Below the pieces are notes generated by a model. It ran no database searches and was not told the origin of the DNA. It saw only the letters and a program-made list of their open reading frames with translations. Below are positions 35,080 through 47,219 of a stretch of 64,000 nucleotides of DNA, one piece after another. Positions within the stretch are counted from its first letter, which is position 1. Each line of letters opens with the position of its first letter. A program made the position numbers and the translations under genes. Origin of the DNA: Thinopyrum elongatum (lineage: Eukaryota; Streptophyta; Magnoliopsida; Poales; Poaceae); NCBI GenBank assembly GCA_011799875.1, contig CM022301.1:14234443-14298442 (forward strand), in the 5' to 3' direction.

Positions 35080-35700
35080 ACCGTCATGTGGTGGCTCTAA
35101 TACCCACACTCTTGAGGCCTTCACGGACTTGGGATATCACACTCTTGTAATGGGGTAACTCAGCCCTTTATTATTCACAACTATGAACTTGGTACAACTC
35201 TATTTGTGGCTACCTCTCACTACTATGACATCTCTGTCACTCTCACTTGGTACCTCTTACTTCATTCCTTTCTTGCTTGCATGCTTACTTACATGGGAGG
35301 GGTGGCACCCCTACAACACAATTCTAGATAACTCCATACAATTATCTTATTTCTAGATTACTTTACTATTTGCCTTGAACCATGCCCAATGTTTATTCCA
35401 GAGTATCTAGTTTCTAGATATTTCCTACTACACCAAAATATCTTACTCTAGAACTTCCCATAATTCTAGAGTTATCTCTAAATCTCTCCACCATGGTTAT
35501 TCATGTAGCTTCTAGAACCATCTTCCAAATATCCTCCTTTCTCATGAAATATTCCATAATATTCTAGAAGATTCTTGAAGTGTTCTTCATATTTCTAGAA
35601 CCTTCCAAGTATGCATTGCATATCTCAACAATGTTTGTTGTATCGTTGTCATGACCGTGTCTGCCTTCCCTGAGGAAGCTTTGTCAGTTGTCGTATCCCA
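35080..35700 (-). other. Possible old LTR on the minus strand, with primer-site-like word and heat-shock-like elements
   Basis: The minus strand reads GGTATTAGAGCC at about 35092-35103, one mismatch from the usual plant primer-binding site. To its right, an AATAAA-type word (near 35168) and a cluster of TTCTAGA words at 35320-35600 could be the polyadenylation and promoter parts of an LTR read leftward. The outer boundary was not found, and the element at 28592-35079 would have inserted just inside it. Tentative. Confidence 0.3.
35562..35579. promoter_or_regulatory. Perfect heat-shock-element-like array
   Basis: TTCTAGAAGATTCTTGAA has four alternating TTC and GAA blocks with exact 2 bp spacing, the consensus for heat-shock factor binding. 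More TTCTAGAA-type words lie at 35509 and 35593. Function is inferred from the pattern only. Confidence 0.5.
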
Positions 35701-37114
35701 TTTGATAGTAGGGCTCTGCATAAATGGGTACGCGCAAGGAGCATCGAGTATTGTGGCTCGGGATCTTCCTGGGAAAGCACTACTAGATTTAAATTCTTCT
35801 GGTTGGTGGTAATTATTTTTCAGGATGATGAAACACCTAAGTATTTTGCTGTTATTTATAAGTATTATGCATCACAATCGTTGGTTATGATACTGGAGGT
35901 GCTGGTAGTGCATCACTATTCTTATTGGATTGTTCCATGCATAGCATGTCTAGATTTACATGTACTTTGCATTTTTCATAGTATGTCAAGATTTCGACAG
36001 ATCACCTAGGCTCTGGATGCCGCCCTATCTAGAACACACTGGCCACACCATAGTCTCAACCACACATAACAGGATACAAAGTGTGTTTAGAACCCAAATC
36101 AAAATGCATGGGGTTATTTTTCTAGTGGGATTTTTTTGGCGTTTTCGGTGGTTTCTGGTATTTTGGGTTAATGCTAGACACATGGGATGTGGCTTACAGA
36201 GTTTACGGGTGGCTGACCTGTCCTGTTTTAATTGGCCCAAAAAACCTTCTCCTCCTAATTAATCCGGGCGGCCAACCCGTAAACCCCCCTTAAATCCTCC
36301 CTGAATGTGGCAAAGTTCCTTTTCCCCTCCTCGCCCATAATGGTGGGTAGAGTTTACAGGATACCAAAATCAGCATCATTCCTGCTCCCTTGCATGGCTT
36401 TTCAAAGTCGCAGCCAAATCAGTGGCGGAGCTAGCAGATTTTTCAAAGCCTAGGCAAACTGAAAACTGAAGCACTCTACTTTGGTTTCCCACAAATCACA
36501 AGCATCACACATTCGGATATACGTAACGTGAATATACACAGACATATAAGATGAGACACTAATTAATAATAACAAATATAATGTGCCTAACTGTAGCCAC
36601 TGAACGAAACTTGGTTCTAGGTCTTGCGGTGGTTCCACTTGTTGTGGAATTCTAGTGGCAACCAAATATTTTCCCCCATTCTATCCAAACTTTAAAAAAG
36701 TCTAACTGGAACTGCGCTTAATCGATGTTTAATTGCAGGATTACATCAACCAAATATTTTCCCCGTTCTATCCGAACTTCCAATAAGCTTAATAGGAACC
36801 GGGCACAATAGATGTTCAGTTGCAGGATTTCACGGTAAATTGCAGAGCAGCTCACCTGAGTTGTCGCGTGCCGCCGGAGGCCCATGTCGTCAAGGTGACG
36901 ATCGTCGCCATCGTCTGTCGAAATCGCTGCCTGACTGGCACCCCGTCTCCGAGCATGGGCGCACGCCGGTGCCATATGGCGGCCGTCGTCTCGGGCGACC
37001 GATCGGTTCGCCTCCTCTGCTTCTTTCTAACCGCGATCGGTGCCTACTCCTGTGACCCAAAATCAGGAAGGAACGTGGGCCTGCTGCTAAGACAGAGGAG
37101 CTGCTATACGGAAA
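35701..37114. other. Unassigned sequence
   Basis: No gene supported. A segment is partly repeated: CCAAATATTTTCCCCC near 36661 and CCAAATATTTTCCCCG near 36750, each followed by a similar phrase about TCTATCC(A/G)AACTT. Short frames at 36820-37164 lack known domains. Confidence 0.4.
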
Positions 37115-38525
37115 CGCAGAAGCTATATCTCGCTTATAGCGAGATGATAGCTCCCCTCACCTGAAGCTTTCCTGCAGCGCTGCACGAATGGGTCATCGTG
37201 TATTCTCCGTCCTTCGTTGTTCCTTCTTCATTTTTGTTTGATTCCTTTCTCTATATTATACTTCGGTTCTTCTGTTTCCTTAGGAATTTTCCCCCTATCT
37301 TTGTTTTCTTTTATTTTATTTTCTTTTTTGCATTGGTTATCTCAAGTTTTCACTGGTTTTTCTTTTTTCGTTGTTTTTACTGGTTTCCTTCGTTTCTTTA
37401 TCAGTTTTCTGTTTTTATTTTTTATTTTTTATTTTCTTTCTTTAATCTTTTTTTATTTCTTTCCTGGTTTTACTGGGTTTTTTTTTCTTTTCTTCTTCTT
37501 CTTCTTCTTCTTCTTCAGATTATTTTTGTATCTTTCTTGTTTTTTGTTTCTTTCATGGTTATCCATTCTTTTGCAATGTTTATTTGGTTTTCTCTTCTTC
37601 TTTTTTCTTTTTTTTTCTTCTTGGTATTCATTGGTTTTCTTTGTTTTTCTTTTGTTCATATGAAAAATATTGACCATGGTTTTCAAAACTTTAAAAGTGT
37701 AAACAAAATGTGATCATGTATAGAAAAAATGTATAATATACATTAAGTAAAATTATAAACAAAAACATATATAAAAATATTCATTATTTAAAAAGTTAAA
37801 CATGAATATAAAAATGTTTTGATGTATACAAAAAATACATATTGTGTGTAAAGAAATATCTATTGCCATTAATTCAAGACATTATCAACATTTTATTTAT
37901 ATACACGTTTAACATATTTTAAATACATGATCAACATTTTGTTAGACATGTTAACATATTTTAAATACATGATCAGCTTCTTTTAATACACATTGTATAT
38001 TTTTTGTATACATGAGAAATATTTTTCTACACATTAACCATTTTTCAAATACTGATTAACATTTTTAAATACTTGATTAACATTTTTCAAATGTTTGACT
38101 AACTTTTTTTTCATACACGTTATATTTTTTTGTATGCATTAGAAATAATTTTTATACATGTTAGCATTTTTCAAATGTTGATTAACATTTTTTAAATACT
38201 TTATTAACTTTTTTTTTCTAAGCGTAGAATATTTTTCATACACATTAGAAGCATTTTTGTATACACGTTTAACCTTTTTCAAATGGATGATTAACATTTA
38301 AAAAATATGTAAAGTGATATTTGTATTATATATATTAGAATATTTTAAAATATAAATAAAATTAAAAAATAAATCAGAAAACAAAAACATAAAGTACTCA
38401 AAAGGAACAGGAAAAAAACAAGTGTTTAATGCCCCGCGCGCTGGGCCGGGCCATTAGCGCGGGTGCTTGAAGCGAGTGCTCCTGTCGTTCGTGTGAAGCG
38501 AGGTATAGCCACACATATACGGGAA
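37115..38525. mobile_element. Possible TIR element: GC-rich ends, pyrimidine tract, AT-rich core
   Basis: The left edge reads GCTATATCTCGCTTA at about 37124. The complement of the right edge near 38516 reads GCTATACCTCGCTTC, so the two ends are similar and inverted. Between them lie a long T/C-rich tract (37200-37670) that creates false hydrophobic frames, and an AT-rich core with repeated ACATTTTTCAAAT and TTAAATACATGAT words. Related GC boxes recur at 41690, 42275 and 47225. No transposase or target duplication was seen. Confidence 0.35.
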
Positions 38526-38705
38526 AACTTATTCGGCGCTATAGTACAAGCTAACTGGTAACACAACATGCAGGAGATATATATCGCTCGTATCGGTTCC
38601 TATTAGAAATCGCCTCTAGCGTCCGTGCGATTAGGCTGGCCCAGAAATCAGGTCGCTGCTCAGGTTGTTGACTGGTTTGGCTTTCTCCTTCTGATTTCTT
38701 TAGCC
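38526..38705. other. Spacer before the LINE remnant
   Basis: Nothing recognised; a CGCTCGTATCGG segment may belong to the preceding repeat. Confidence 0.4.
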
Positions 38706-40592
38706 ATCTAACTGTCTGAATGACAAGTATCTAGGCATGCCTTCTGATGCAGGTACGTCAAAGTTTGGGGCATTCAAATATCTGAAAGAAAGGTTATAGA
38801 GCAAGGTGAAGGGACGGATTAGGAGAACGTTATCCACAGCTGGAAATGAGGTGTTGGTTAAATCAGTTGCACAAGTTGTGCCGGTTTATTCTATTTCTTG
38901 TTTTAAACTGCCAAGGGGACTATGTGAGCATCTTAATAAACTCACTAGGCAATTCTGGTGGGGAAGTAAAGAAGGGAAAAGAAAACCGGTGTCGGTGTCA
39001 TGGAAGTCTATGACTCGGCCAAAATTCATTGGAGGTCTCGGATTCCGAGATTTTGAGTTATTCAACCTTGCACTCCTGGCAAGACAATCATGGAGGATTT
39101 TTCGGCATCTGAATTCTTTGTGTGCACAGATACTGAAAGCGGTCTACTTCCCACAAGATTCAATCTTCACTGCTGAATTGGGGAGCAGGCCATCTCAAAT
39201 GTGGCGAGCCATTCTAGAAGGACGTGATGTCCTTTGTCAAGGCCTTATTAGGCGTATTGGTGATGGTACTACTACGAGGATTTGGACTGATAATTGGATC
39301 CCGAGGAATGCAATAGCATGTCTTTCGGCCAACCCACCTAATCTGGTGACCGTTCTAATTGATAGTACTACCACCACTTGGAATAGAGGTGTATTGGACC
39401 AAACATTCCTTGCTGCAGACACCAGTGCCATAATGAGTATTCCCTTATGTACTCGGAGGATGAATTATTTTTGGGCATGGACCTTCGAAAGAAACAGAAA
39501 TTTCATGGTGCGATCAGCATATACCGTATGTTGGCAGATACAATAAGGCGAAGGGAAGACTGGCTAGAAGGCAATGTGGGTTCTTCTAACTCTGAAGCCC
39601 AAGCTAAATCATGGACCTCGCTCTGGTCGGTCCAAGTGCCAGGAAAGATTTGCAACTTTTTGTGAGACTAGCTAAGCACACTATACCCACTTAGGATGTT
39701 CGGTGTATGAGGAAAATGACCGACGACGATAAATGCCAGGTCTGTGGGATGCAGGATAGTTGGCGACATTCATTATTACAGTGTTCTATCACCCGATGTG
39801 TCTGGGCTCTGGTGGATGAGGATGTCGCTGATTATATTCAAGCATCGACTGAGCCAAATGCTAGGCTTCGGTTATTTTTGGTTATCAATGATTTACCTCA
39901 AGCTAGTATGATCAAACTGGTCGTTACTTTATGAGCGATATGGGCAGCACAGCGCAAAGCGATCCACGAGGGAGTTCTTCAGAGTCCACATGCTACCCAT
40001 TCTTTTGTTACCAGCTTTATATCTGAACTTGAATCCTTGAAACAGCAACAAATACTAGGACAGGAGCAAGGGGTACTGATACATGGACAACTCCGAGCAT
40101 GGGGGTGGCGAAGATTCATGTAGACGGAGGTCTGGCAAGGAACGGGAGAAGCGGCGCATCCGCTACAGTGTGTCGTGACCACACATGCCTCTTTCTAGGG
40201 TCGTTGGCCATGGTTATCGGTGACATCTTAGATCTGGCGACACTGGAGGCCCTCGCTTGTCGCAAAGCTTTGGCACTTGAGTTGGACTTATCACTTGACC
40301 AAGTTATTATCGCATGTGATAACAAAACTGTTGAGGCGGAGATAAAGAATGGAACTGAAGGGCGGTATAGTGCGATCATCAAGGAGATATGTGCCCGTGT
40401 GAGAGGTTTTAGAAGTTGTGACTTTATTTTTTGAAGGTCATGCTTTGAACGCTGATGCACACAATTTAGTTAAATTTTCTACTTCTTTAAATGTTGGTCG
40501 CCATCTGTTGCTGGGAGTACCCCATGACCAGTTTGTTATTCCTGTGAACCGATCTACTACTTCTTAATAAAGCTTTGGTTTACCACTCAAAA
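38706..40592 (+). mobile_element. 3' fragment of an L1-type LINE
   Basis: It starts in the RT thumb region (NDKYLGMPS, near 38720) and ends with AATAAAG at about 40566 and a short A run at 40586-40592. Everything upstream of the thumb is missing, which is typical of a 5'-truncated insertion. Confidence 0.75.
38716..40482 (+). pseudogene. LINE ORF2 remnant: RT end, zf-RVT and RNase H
   Basis: A main frame (38806-39546) reads EVLVKSVAQVVPVYSISCFK, FWWGSKEGKRK and GGLGFRDFELFNLALLARQ, the conserved block after RT in plant LINEs. Frame changes follow near 39480 and 39540, with stops near 39663 and 39932. A zinc region CQVCGMQDSWRHSLLQC and an RNase H region with KIHVDGGLARNG and DLATLEALACRKAL can still be read. 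Heavily broken and older than the LINE at 24994. Confidence 0.8.
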
Positions 40593-42840
40593 AAATTGTC
40601 TGGATTGGACTGGTCTTACTTGGTTTTCTATTTTTATTTAAATTTTTCTATGTTTTTGTAATGGTTTTCTATCAAAAAAAATGTAAGGGACGGGTTTTTC
40701 TCGCTATTAGCTCGCTTCGATCTCTCTAATCAGGTCGCTACATTTTTTCCATTTCCTTTTTTTGATTTTAGTGGGTTTTAATATTAGGGTTTTTCCATAG
40801 TGTTTTTTCTATTTTCTTTCATTTTCTTTGGTTCTCTTCAATTTTCCTTTTTTTTCACTGATTTTCTTTGGGGTTCTTTTTAAATTCTTTTTTCCCAACA
40901 CATGTCTAATATTTTCATACAAGTTCTAAATTTTTCGTATGTATTAGTAAATAAAATTATACTCCCTCCTTCCCGAATTACTACTCACAGAAATGAATAA
41001 AAAGAATGTATCCAGAACTAACATACATATAGATACATTCATTCCTGCGACAAGTAATTCCGAACGGAGGGAGTACTTGTTTAATATTATGTAAATACAT
41101 GGTTGACATTTTTCTTCAAATATTTGTTCCGATGTCAACTTTTTTTCATACACATTGTACATTTTTTTATACATCTAAAACATTTTTATATACATTTAAC
41201 ATCCTATAAATACATGATTAACACTATTTTCAAATACTTATTTTTATCATTATTTTCAATTCATGTTAAATGTTTTTCAATTACATGCTGGTTTTTTTTA
41301 ATGATACAAATATTTTTTTAACTAGATGAACATTTATTTACATTCGATAACCCTTTTTTAAACATAGCACAAACACATCTTTTGAAAAGTGTGAACATTC
41401 TTTTTAAAATGTCACAGACATTTTTTGGAATGGTACTAGACATGTTTTTAAAATATCATGAACATTGAGTACCATGAACGTTTTTTAATAGATGTGTGGG
41501 TATTTTTTTAGCACTGCATAAACGTGTGCTAACAGTACATAAACATTTGTTAAACACTACAGAAACAATTGAAATATAAATATTTATATTTTAAAATATT
41601 TCAGAAGATGAATAAATAACAGAAATGAAAAAGAAAAAATTGAAACAAACGAACGATCGAGAGGAAGCTAAGGAAGAAGAACGTTTCTTGGGCTGGCCCA
41701 TTATCTCAGCGATGTAGGCAAGCTGGACTGACAACTCGTACTGAGCGGCACATAGACGCGCCCTACATAGCGCACCCTTTGCCCTTCAGTAGACTTTCTA
41801 AGCGCCGGCCCCATTAAGCTCTCGAGCGGAAACTCCCTCTTGGAATTGGGAAGCTTCTGGAAGGTATAGGCCAGCTTTTTGCAGTCATTTATTTCTCTGT
41901 GTTTGTTTTCTCACTTAGTTTTAATATTCCCCATTTCCTTTTTTTCAAAACTAGTGATCATTTTCAAATTTATTTTTTCAAAGTTTGTGTTTTTCTTACA
42001 AATTTATGCACATTTTTCAAATTTTCGATTTAAAAAAACATGATTTTTTCCCGCATTTTTGAATCTTTAAAATTTAAATTTCAAGAACGTTTAGAAAAAT
42101 CTTGAACTTCTTTTAAATTCTTGCAAAATTTTATATCACTGAACTTTTTAAATCTGACAAAAAACTTATATTCGGTTTTTAAAAAGAGTAGTTGTTGATT
42201 TTTTTCAGAATAACCAGAAAAAGGAGGTGAGCGTACATCAACCAGACAAGGAACCGAGCGTGTGTAAAGCCCAAAATTGGGCTGGCCCAACTGAGCGTGC
42301 TTGTGAACGCTGATGCGCCAACTAAGCATTGTAGAGGAGCTCTCCTGCTATTTGTTGCGTCAAATAGGTGGGAAAACGGATAGGGACCATCGATGGCCGG
42401 TCAATTCATATCATACTGTACAAACCCGGTAGCGAGCAAGATTTTTCGGTGTTGTACACTTGAAGCGGTTTTTTGCTTTCAATCAGGGTTTTACTTTATG
42501 GCTTTTTGAAAAATATTGGAAAAACTTACTTATTTTAAAAAATATTGAATTTTGGTAATATTTTTAGAAAATCCAAACACTCTTTAAACATGAATGTTTC
42601 CAAAATTTTGAACTTTTTTTGATTTTTTTTAAATTTTCCCAAAAACAAAATTATTTTTTGGAAAAACAAATATATTTTTAATTGTGAAAACATTAACAGA
42701 AATATTTTAAAAATTATCCATTTTTTAAATATTTGAATATGGTTTTAAACATACATTTTTGGACATTTGTGAAAAAATCCGAAAAGGACAAAAGAAAACA
42801 AAATAATAAAACTGTAAAAAACAAACAGAAAAAGAAAACC
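40593..42840. other. AT-rich repeat sequence
   Basis: A pyrimidine-rich part (40740-40900) and AT-rich words such as ACATTTTT and AATATTTTTA dominate. GC boxes near 41690-41790 and 42275-42360 with GGGCTGGCCCA look like ends of the same repeat type as 37115-38525. No gene. A Stowaway MITE is inserted at 40962. Confidence 0.45.
40962..41073. mobile_element. Stowaway MITE, 112 bp
   Basis: It begins CTCCCTCCTTCCCGAATTA and ends with the near complement TAATTCCGAACGGAGGGAG. The target duplication TA is at 40960-40961 and 41074-41075. The two arms can pair along most of the element. No coding capacity. Confidence 0.92.
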
Positions 42841-43213
42841 TGTAGTGAGGCGGAAGAACACATCGCCTCAGTGCCCCAGTGTTATGGTTGAGGGATGCCT
42901 CATCATGCCGGAAGCCGGCCTGATAGGCCGGTCCAAGGCCCCCTAGGTCGGCTTCTCCTGGGCCATCACCCCAACCCATGGATCCAAGAAGGGCCCGAAG
43001 GCCTATTAGCGTACGACAAGGCGACTGGCGTCCAGGAGGGCTCCTCCAACCGACTAGGATCGTGTAACCCAAGACCCCGCTACCCATATAGGTTGTGGGT
43101 AGGTTAGTTGATAGACACAAAACCTTAGAACAATTGCTCAATCATCGATCATTGTAACCCTACATAAGCAATATACACGAGCAGGGAGTGCGGTTTTACC
43201 TCCTCCGCAAGGG
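42841..43213. other. GC-rich unassigned segment
   Basis: Contains phrases such as GGAAGCCGGCCTGATAGGCC and CGAGCAGGGAGTGCGG. From memory, such phrases occur in Triticeae LTR retrotransposons, but no LTR ends were found. Confidence 0.35.
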
Positions 43214-45830
43214 CCTGAACCTGGATAAACCCCTTCTTATTTCCCATTCATTTTAATCGTCTGGCCAGAGTAGCTTATCAAGTGATCTGCTGAAAAATAA
43301 ATCGAAAACCCTCATAAATGGGTTAGGGCCAAGCGAAAGTGAAGGTGTGCGCCTAGCCGGCGAAGCGTGCACACTCGTCTATGACCTCCAATCTAAGGAT
43401 GCTATTTACTCTGTAGCGAGCCCATGGTACATGTGGGTTGGAACGCTGCTTAGGAAATCTAGACTTAATTTGCAGGCAAGCCAAGATGGGATCTGTAGGA
43501 AACTGTGAATTCCATCACAATCACTATTAGTTCAACGCTGGTTCGATTCCTAATAGAAAATTGGATCAACAATCTTGGATGGATATGTCCATTGCTAAAA
43601 ATCGCGGCAGTTGAGAGAGTCGGTATGGCCTGTAGCTAGAGGACACCGACACCCCTCACGTCCTCTACCCGCACCACACAAACCCAGCTTATCCAACTCA
43701 ACTTGCTTTAAGGTTTGTGTGCAAAAGAAGTAGTGTTAAAACCAAACACCATGCTCTTGAACCTAAGAAATCAATAGTCAATTCCGTTGCCTATGTGATA
43801 CTATTAAATTTATATACAACATGCTTGATCTATAAAGTTGATAACACTTACTAAGAATATTTCAAAATACAATGTTTGGTGCTTCACAGTCTATTACAAA
43901 ATTGTGTTCACCCATCAAATGCACAAAAAAAGTTATGTGAATGATGTTAACGTAATAGCGAGTAGAGAGAGAGAGAGAGAGATTAAAGTCCATTTTTACC
44001 TGATGACCATCATAGGTCCACGATCAGTACACCTAGGACGGCCTGAACCTGGATAAACCACTTCTTATTTCTCATACGGTGTAATCGTCCGGCCAGAGTA
44101 CCTTATCAAGTGATCTGCCAAAAATTACTCCACCACCTAATAAATGGGCTAGGGCCAGGTATGATTTTTTATTTTTATTTTTAATTTCTCCTTTTCTGTT
44201 ATTTTGTTTCTACTTATGTATATATTTTAAAAAATATTGTAAACAGATATATTTTGAAATATTATTCATTAATTATTAATAACAATCATCGTGCTAGAAA
44301 AAAAGGTCATGAAACGTAATAGTTTGTCACACAATTAGAGATATTGTTCATATCATTCAAAATAATGTTCGTATAATTTATAAAATGTTTGCACGTTAAA
44401 AAATATGTGCTATTATTAAAAATGTTTATTAAATATATAAAAATTACCAGTGTAATTTGTAAAAAATGTGCATACCATTCTAAAAATGTTCAGACATTTT
44501 AGTTATCATCGTGGTACTTTTTAGTAAATTCTCATGAAATAAAAATTTGTTTAGCCAATTTTTTAAAAGTTTATAACATACAAAAATGTTTGTAAAATTT
44601 ACAAAAATGTTCATAAACACATACAAAATGTTTGCGCACATTTACGAATATGTGGATGTCTTATTTTTTTTTTAAATGTCTATGAAATTTACAAAAATGT
44701 TCCTAATAGAAACGCTATTACAAAAATTTGTGAATATAAAAATGTCTGTAAAATTTACAAAAATGTTCGTAATAGAAATGTTTTCACAATTTTTTAAAGT
44801 TTGGAAGTTGGTTTCAGATTTATTTTTTCAAAACTTCGAGCTCCATGGAGCTCGGGATCCAAAATCCACTCTCTACCAACTATATGCATGTATCTTGTAG
44901 CAAGCCGCAAGGAGGGTTGCTACATGATTAATTGCTGACTGGGTAGTGTGTTCTCTTCATTTTGGGCAGATCACGAGTGTTTGACATCTCTCTCTACATT
45001 GGGAAGTATCCTTTTCAACTTGAATTTTAAAGATGCGCAGAATGTGCTTTCCTTGTTGTTGCCTCGTCATTCTAGCATGGATCCAAAGCAAAACTAAAAT
45101 TACTGGCCTTAAAAAAATGTCTCGCTATCTATGTTCATTACATGCCCATTGGACTGCATGGCGAAAGTGAAGGTGTGCGCCTAGCTGGCGGAGCAGTCAA
45201 ACTCGCCTGTGACCTCCGATCTAAGGATGGCATTTACTCTGTAGCAAGCCCATGATGCATGTGGGTTGGAACCCTGCTTAGGAAATCTAGACTTAATTTG
45301 CAGGCAATCCAAGATGAGATCTTTAGGCCCATGTGAATTCCATCACAATCACTATCAGTTCAATGCTGGTTCAAATCCTAATAAAAAGATTGGATCAATG
45401 GTCCTGGATGGATATCTCCATCGCTGAAAATCGCAGTTGTTGAGAGAGTCGGTACGACCTGGAGCTAGAGGATGCCGACACCCCTCACTTCCTCTACCCG
45501 CACTAAACAAACCCTAGCTTATCCAACTCAACTTTCTTTAAGATTTGTGTGAAAAAGAAGTAGTGTTAAAACCAAACACCATGCTCTTGAACGTGAGAAG
45601 TCAATAGTCAATTTACCTATGGATATTAAATCTATGTACACCATGCTTGATCTATAAAGTTGATAATATTTACTAAACATATTTTAAATTACAATGTTTG
45701 GTGCTTGACAGTCTGTTACAAAATTGTTGTTCACCCAATGATGTTAACGCAATAACGAGGAGAGAGGGAGAGATTAAAGTCCATTTTTTCCTGATGACCA
45801 TCATAGGTCCACGATCAGTAAGGAAGAGAC
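43214..45830. repeat. Direct duplication of about 0.65 kb, copies 1.8 kb apart
   Basis: Copy A (about 43335-44025) and copy B (about 45160-45820) share the order of sequence from GTGAAGGTGTGCGCCTAG to TCATAGGTCCACGATCAGTA, with scattered substitutions and small gaps; copy A has an extra (AG)n run at 43966-43982. A smaller 80 bp unit (CTGAACCTGGATAAACC...) occurs at about 43214 and 44043. Between the copies lies AT-rich sequence (44160-44830) of the AAATGTT type. No open frame survives in both copies. Confidence 0.8.
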
Positions 45831-47219
45831 AATGAAAATATGGATAGAAATAAGTATTTAGCATGTAAATGGTAGGTGACAAATCTAGCCACAAAATTGT
45901 GCAAGCAACCCACTAGTTTTATTGAATATTAAAATAACACAGCTGATTTCTAAAACATGGAAAATTTATGATCTCATCAACACATCATTATTTTGAGAAC
46001 CATAAGGTTGAGATTTATCCACCCAAAATAGGGGAGATAACAAAACTATTGTGTTGTTGTTGCTGCTGGTGTGCAATTAATCTTGCAGGGACAGTTGATG
46101 AAGCATTCTCCAAGATTTGGCCAGCACAAGTTATCTATTTTACAACAGAATTCCCGTTCTGGGAGCTGGTGCCCATCTTTATAACAAGGGGGTCTGGTTA
46201 CATGGCTTACTTTGCTCATCATGTTGCTCCCCTTATCGTTTATGATTCCACCTAGTTAACATAAAATAAAGAATAGACTTATCATCTCATCATATAAACA
46301 ATAAAAGTCCACAATCTATATCCCCCCAAAAATTGAGTTGTTAATTACCATATGTGCCTCCAAGACAAGTCAAACACACCACAAGAAGAGAAAAAAATAA
46401 CACAAGTCCTTGCACATTGTTCCTCATGTACTTGGTCATCATCACCGAGGAACAGAGGCTATTAATGGTTGGTACTCTTGTAAGTGGGGTTGATGAGTGT
46501 ATGACCGTGAAGTGCTTGCTCCATGAATGGTTCATATATATAGGAAAAGCTTCTTCGTGTTGATGCGTGAAGTTACTGAAAATATTAATGCTTGGAGTTA
46601 TGACTAGTCTGAATGTCCAATTTTAGTTTCACTTCTAAAGATGCATGGTTCCTTCATATTTAAAAAAAAATTTAATTGATGCCTTGTCATATGTCGTAAG
46701 TTACTTTAGTGCCCTTCTAGAATTGACCGCTTATTTTTTAGGGGTATAATTGACAACTTATAATGGGTAGCTAAAAACTGCTGAATGGCAATATTATGCT
46801 TAACGCATTGATAATAATTGGTATAATATCAATAATTCCTATATATATGATGCCTTATCTATATAATTACTAATTTCTCCCTTGGTATAAGAGAACAAAA
46901 TTTAAAATCCACCAAGAATGATCCGCTCAACATTGGACTTGTTTTTTTTTAATGTAAGCAACTGTTCTCAAGTATATCAACAATTTTCAAATCCATTTTT
47001 TATTTTTATCGCATGGACATGCATTAATTATGGGATGAACATTTTATAAATATAAGATGAAGATTTATTGTCATATACATGAATAGTTTATATCGAGGTA
47101 CTTGAGCATTTTTTTGTTTTCTATACACAAATTTTTTCTCCAATATTCAGTCGATTTTGATTTTCTAAATAGATTAGTTTCCCTGAAACTTTCTTTTATT
47201 AGAATAGTGAAAATGCCGC
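45831..47219. other. Unassigned AT-rich region
   Basis: No convincing gene. The frame at 45968-46255 has a CCCCCWC patch arising from a TGT/TGC run and no known domain. Confidence 0.4.

Noticed and set aside
37198..37713. Hydrophobic 148-171 codon frames resembling membrane proteins
   Set aside because: They come from a T/C-rich tract read as Phe, Leu and Ser in two overlapping frames; no codon structure supports a gene.
43540..43570. tRNA-like GGTTCGATTCC word
   Set aside because: No acceptor stem, D-arm or anticodon arm could be formed around it, and the duplicate copy near 45368 reads GGTTCAAATCC.
45968..46255. 95-codon frame with a Cys-rich patch
   Set aside because: The CCCCC patch comes from a TGT/TGC run; no zinc-finger spacing and no homologue recognised.
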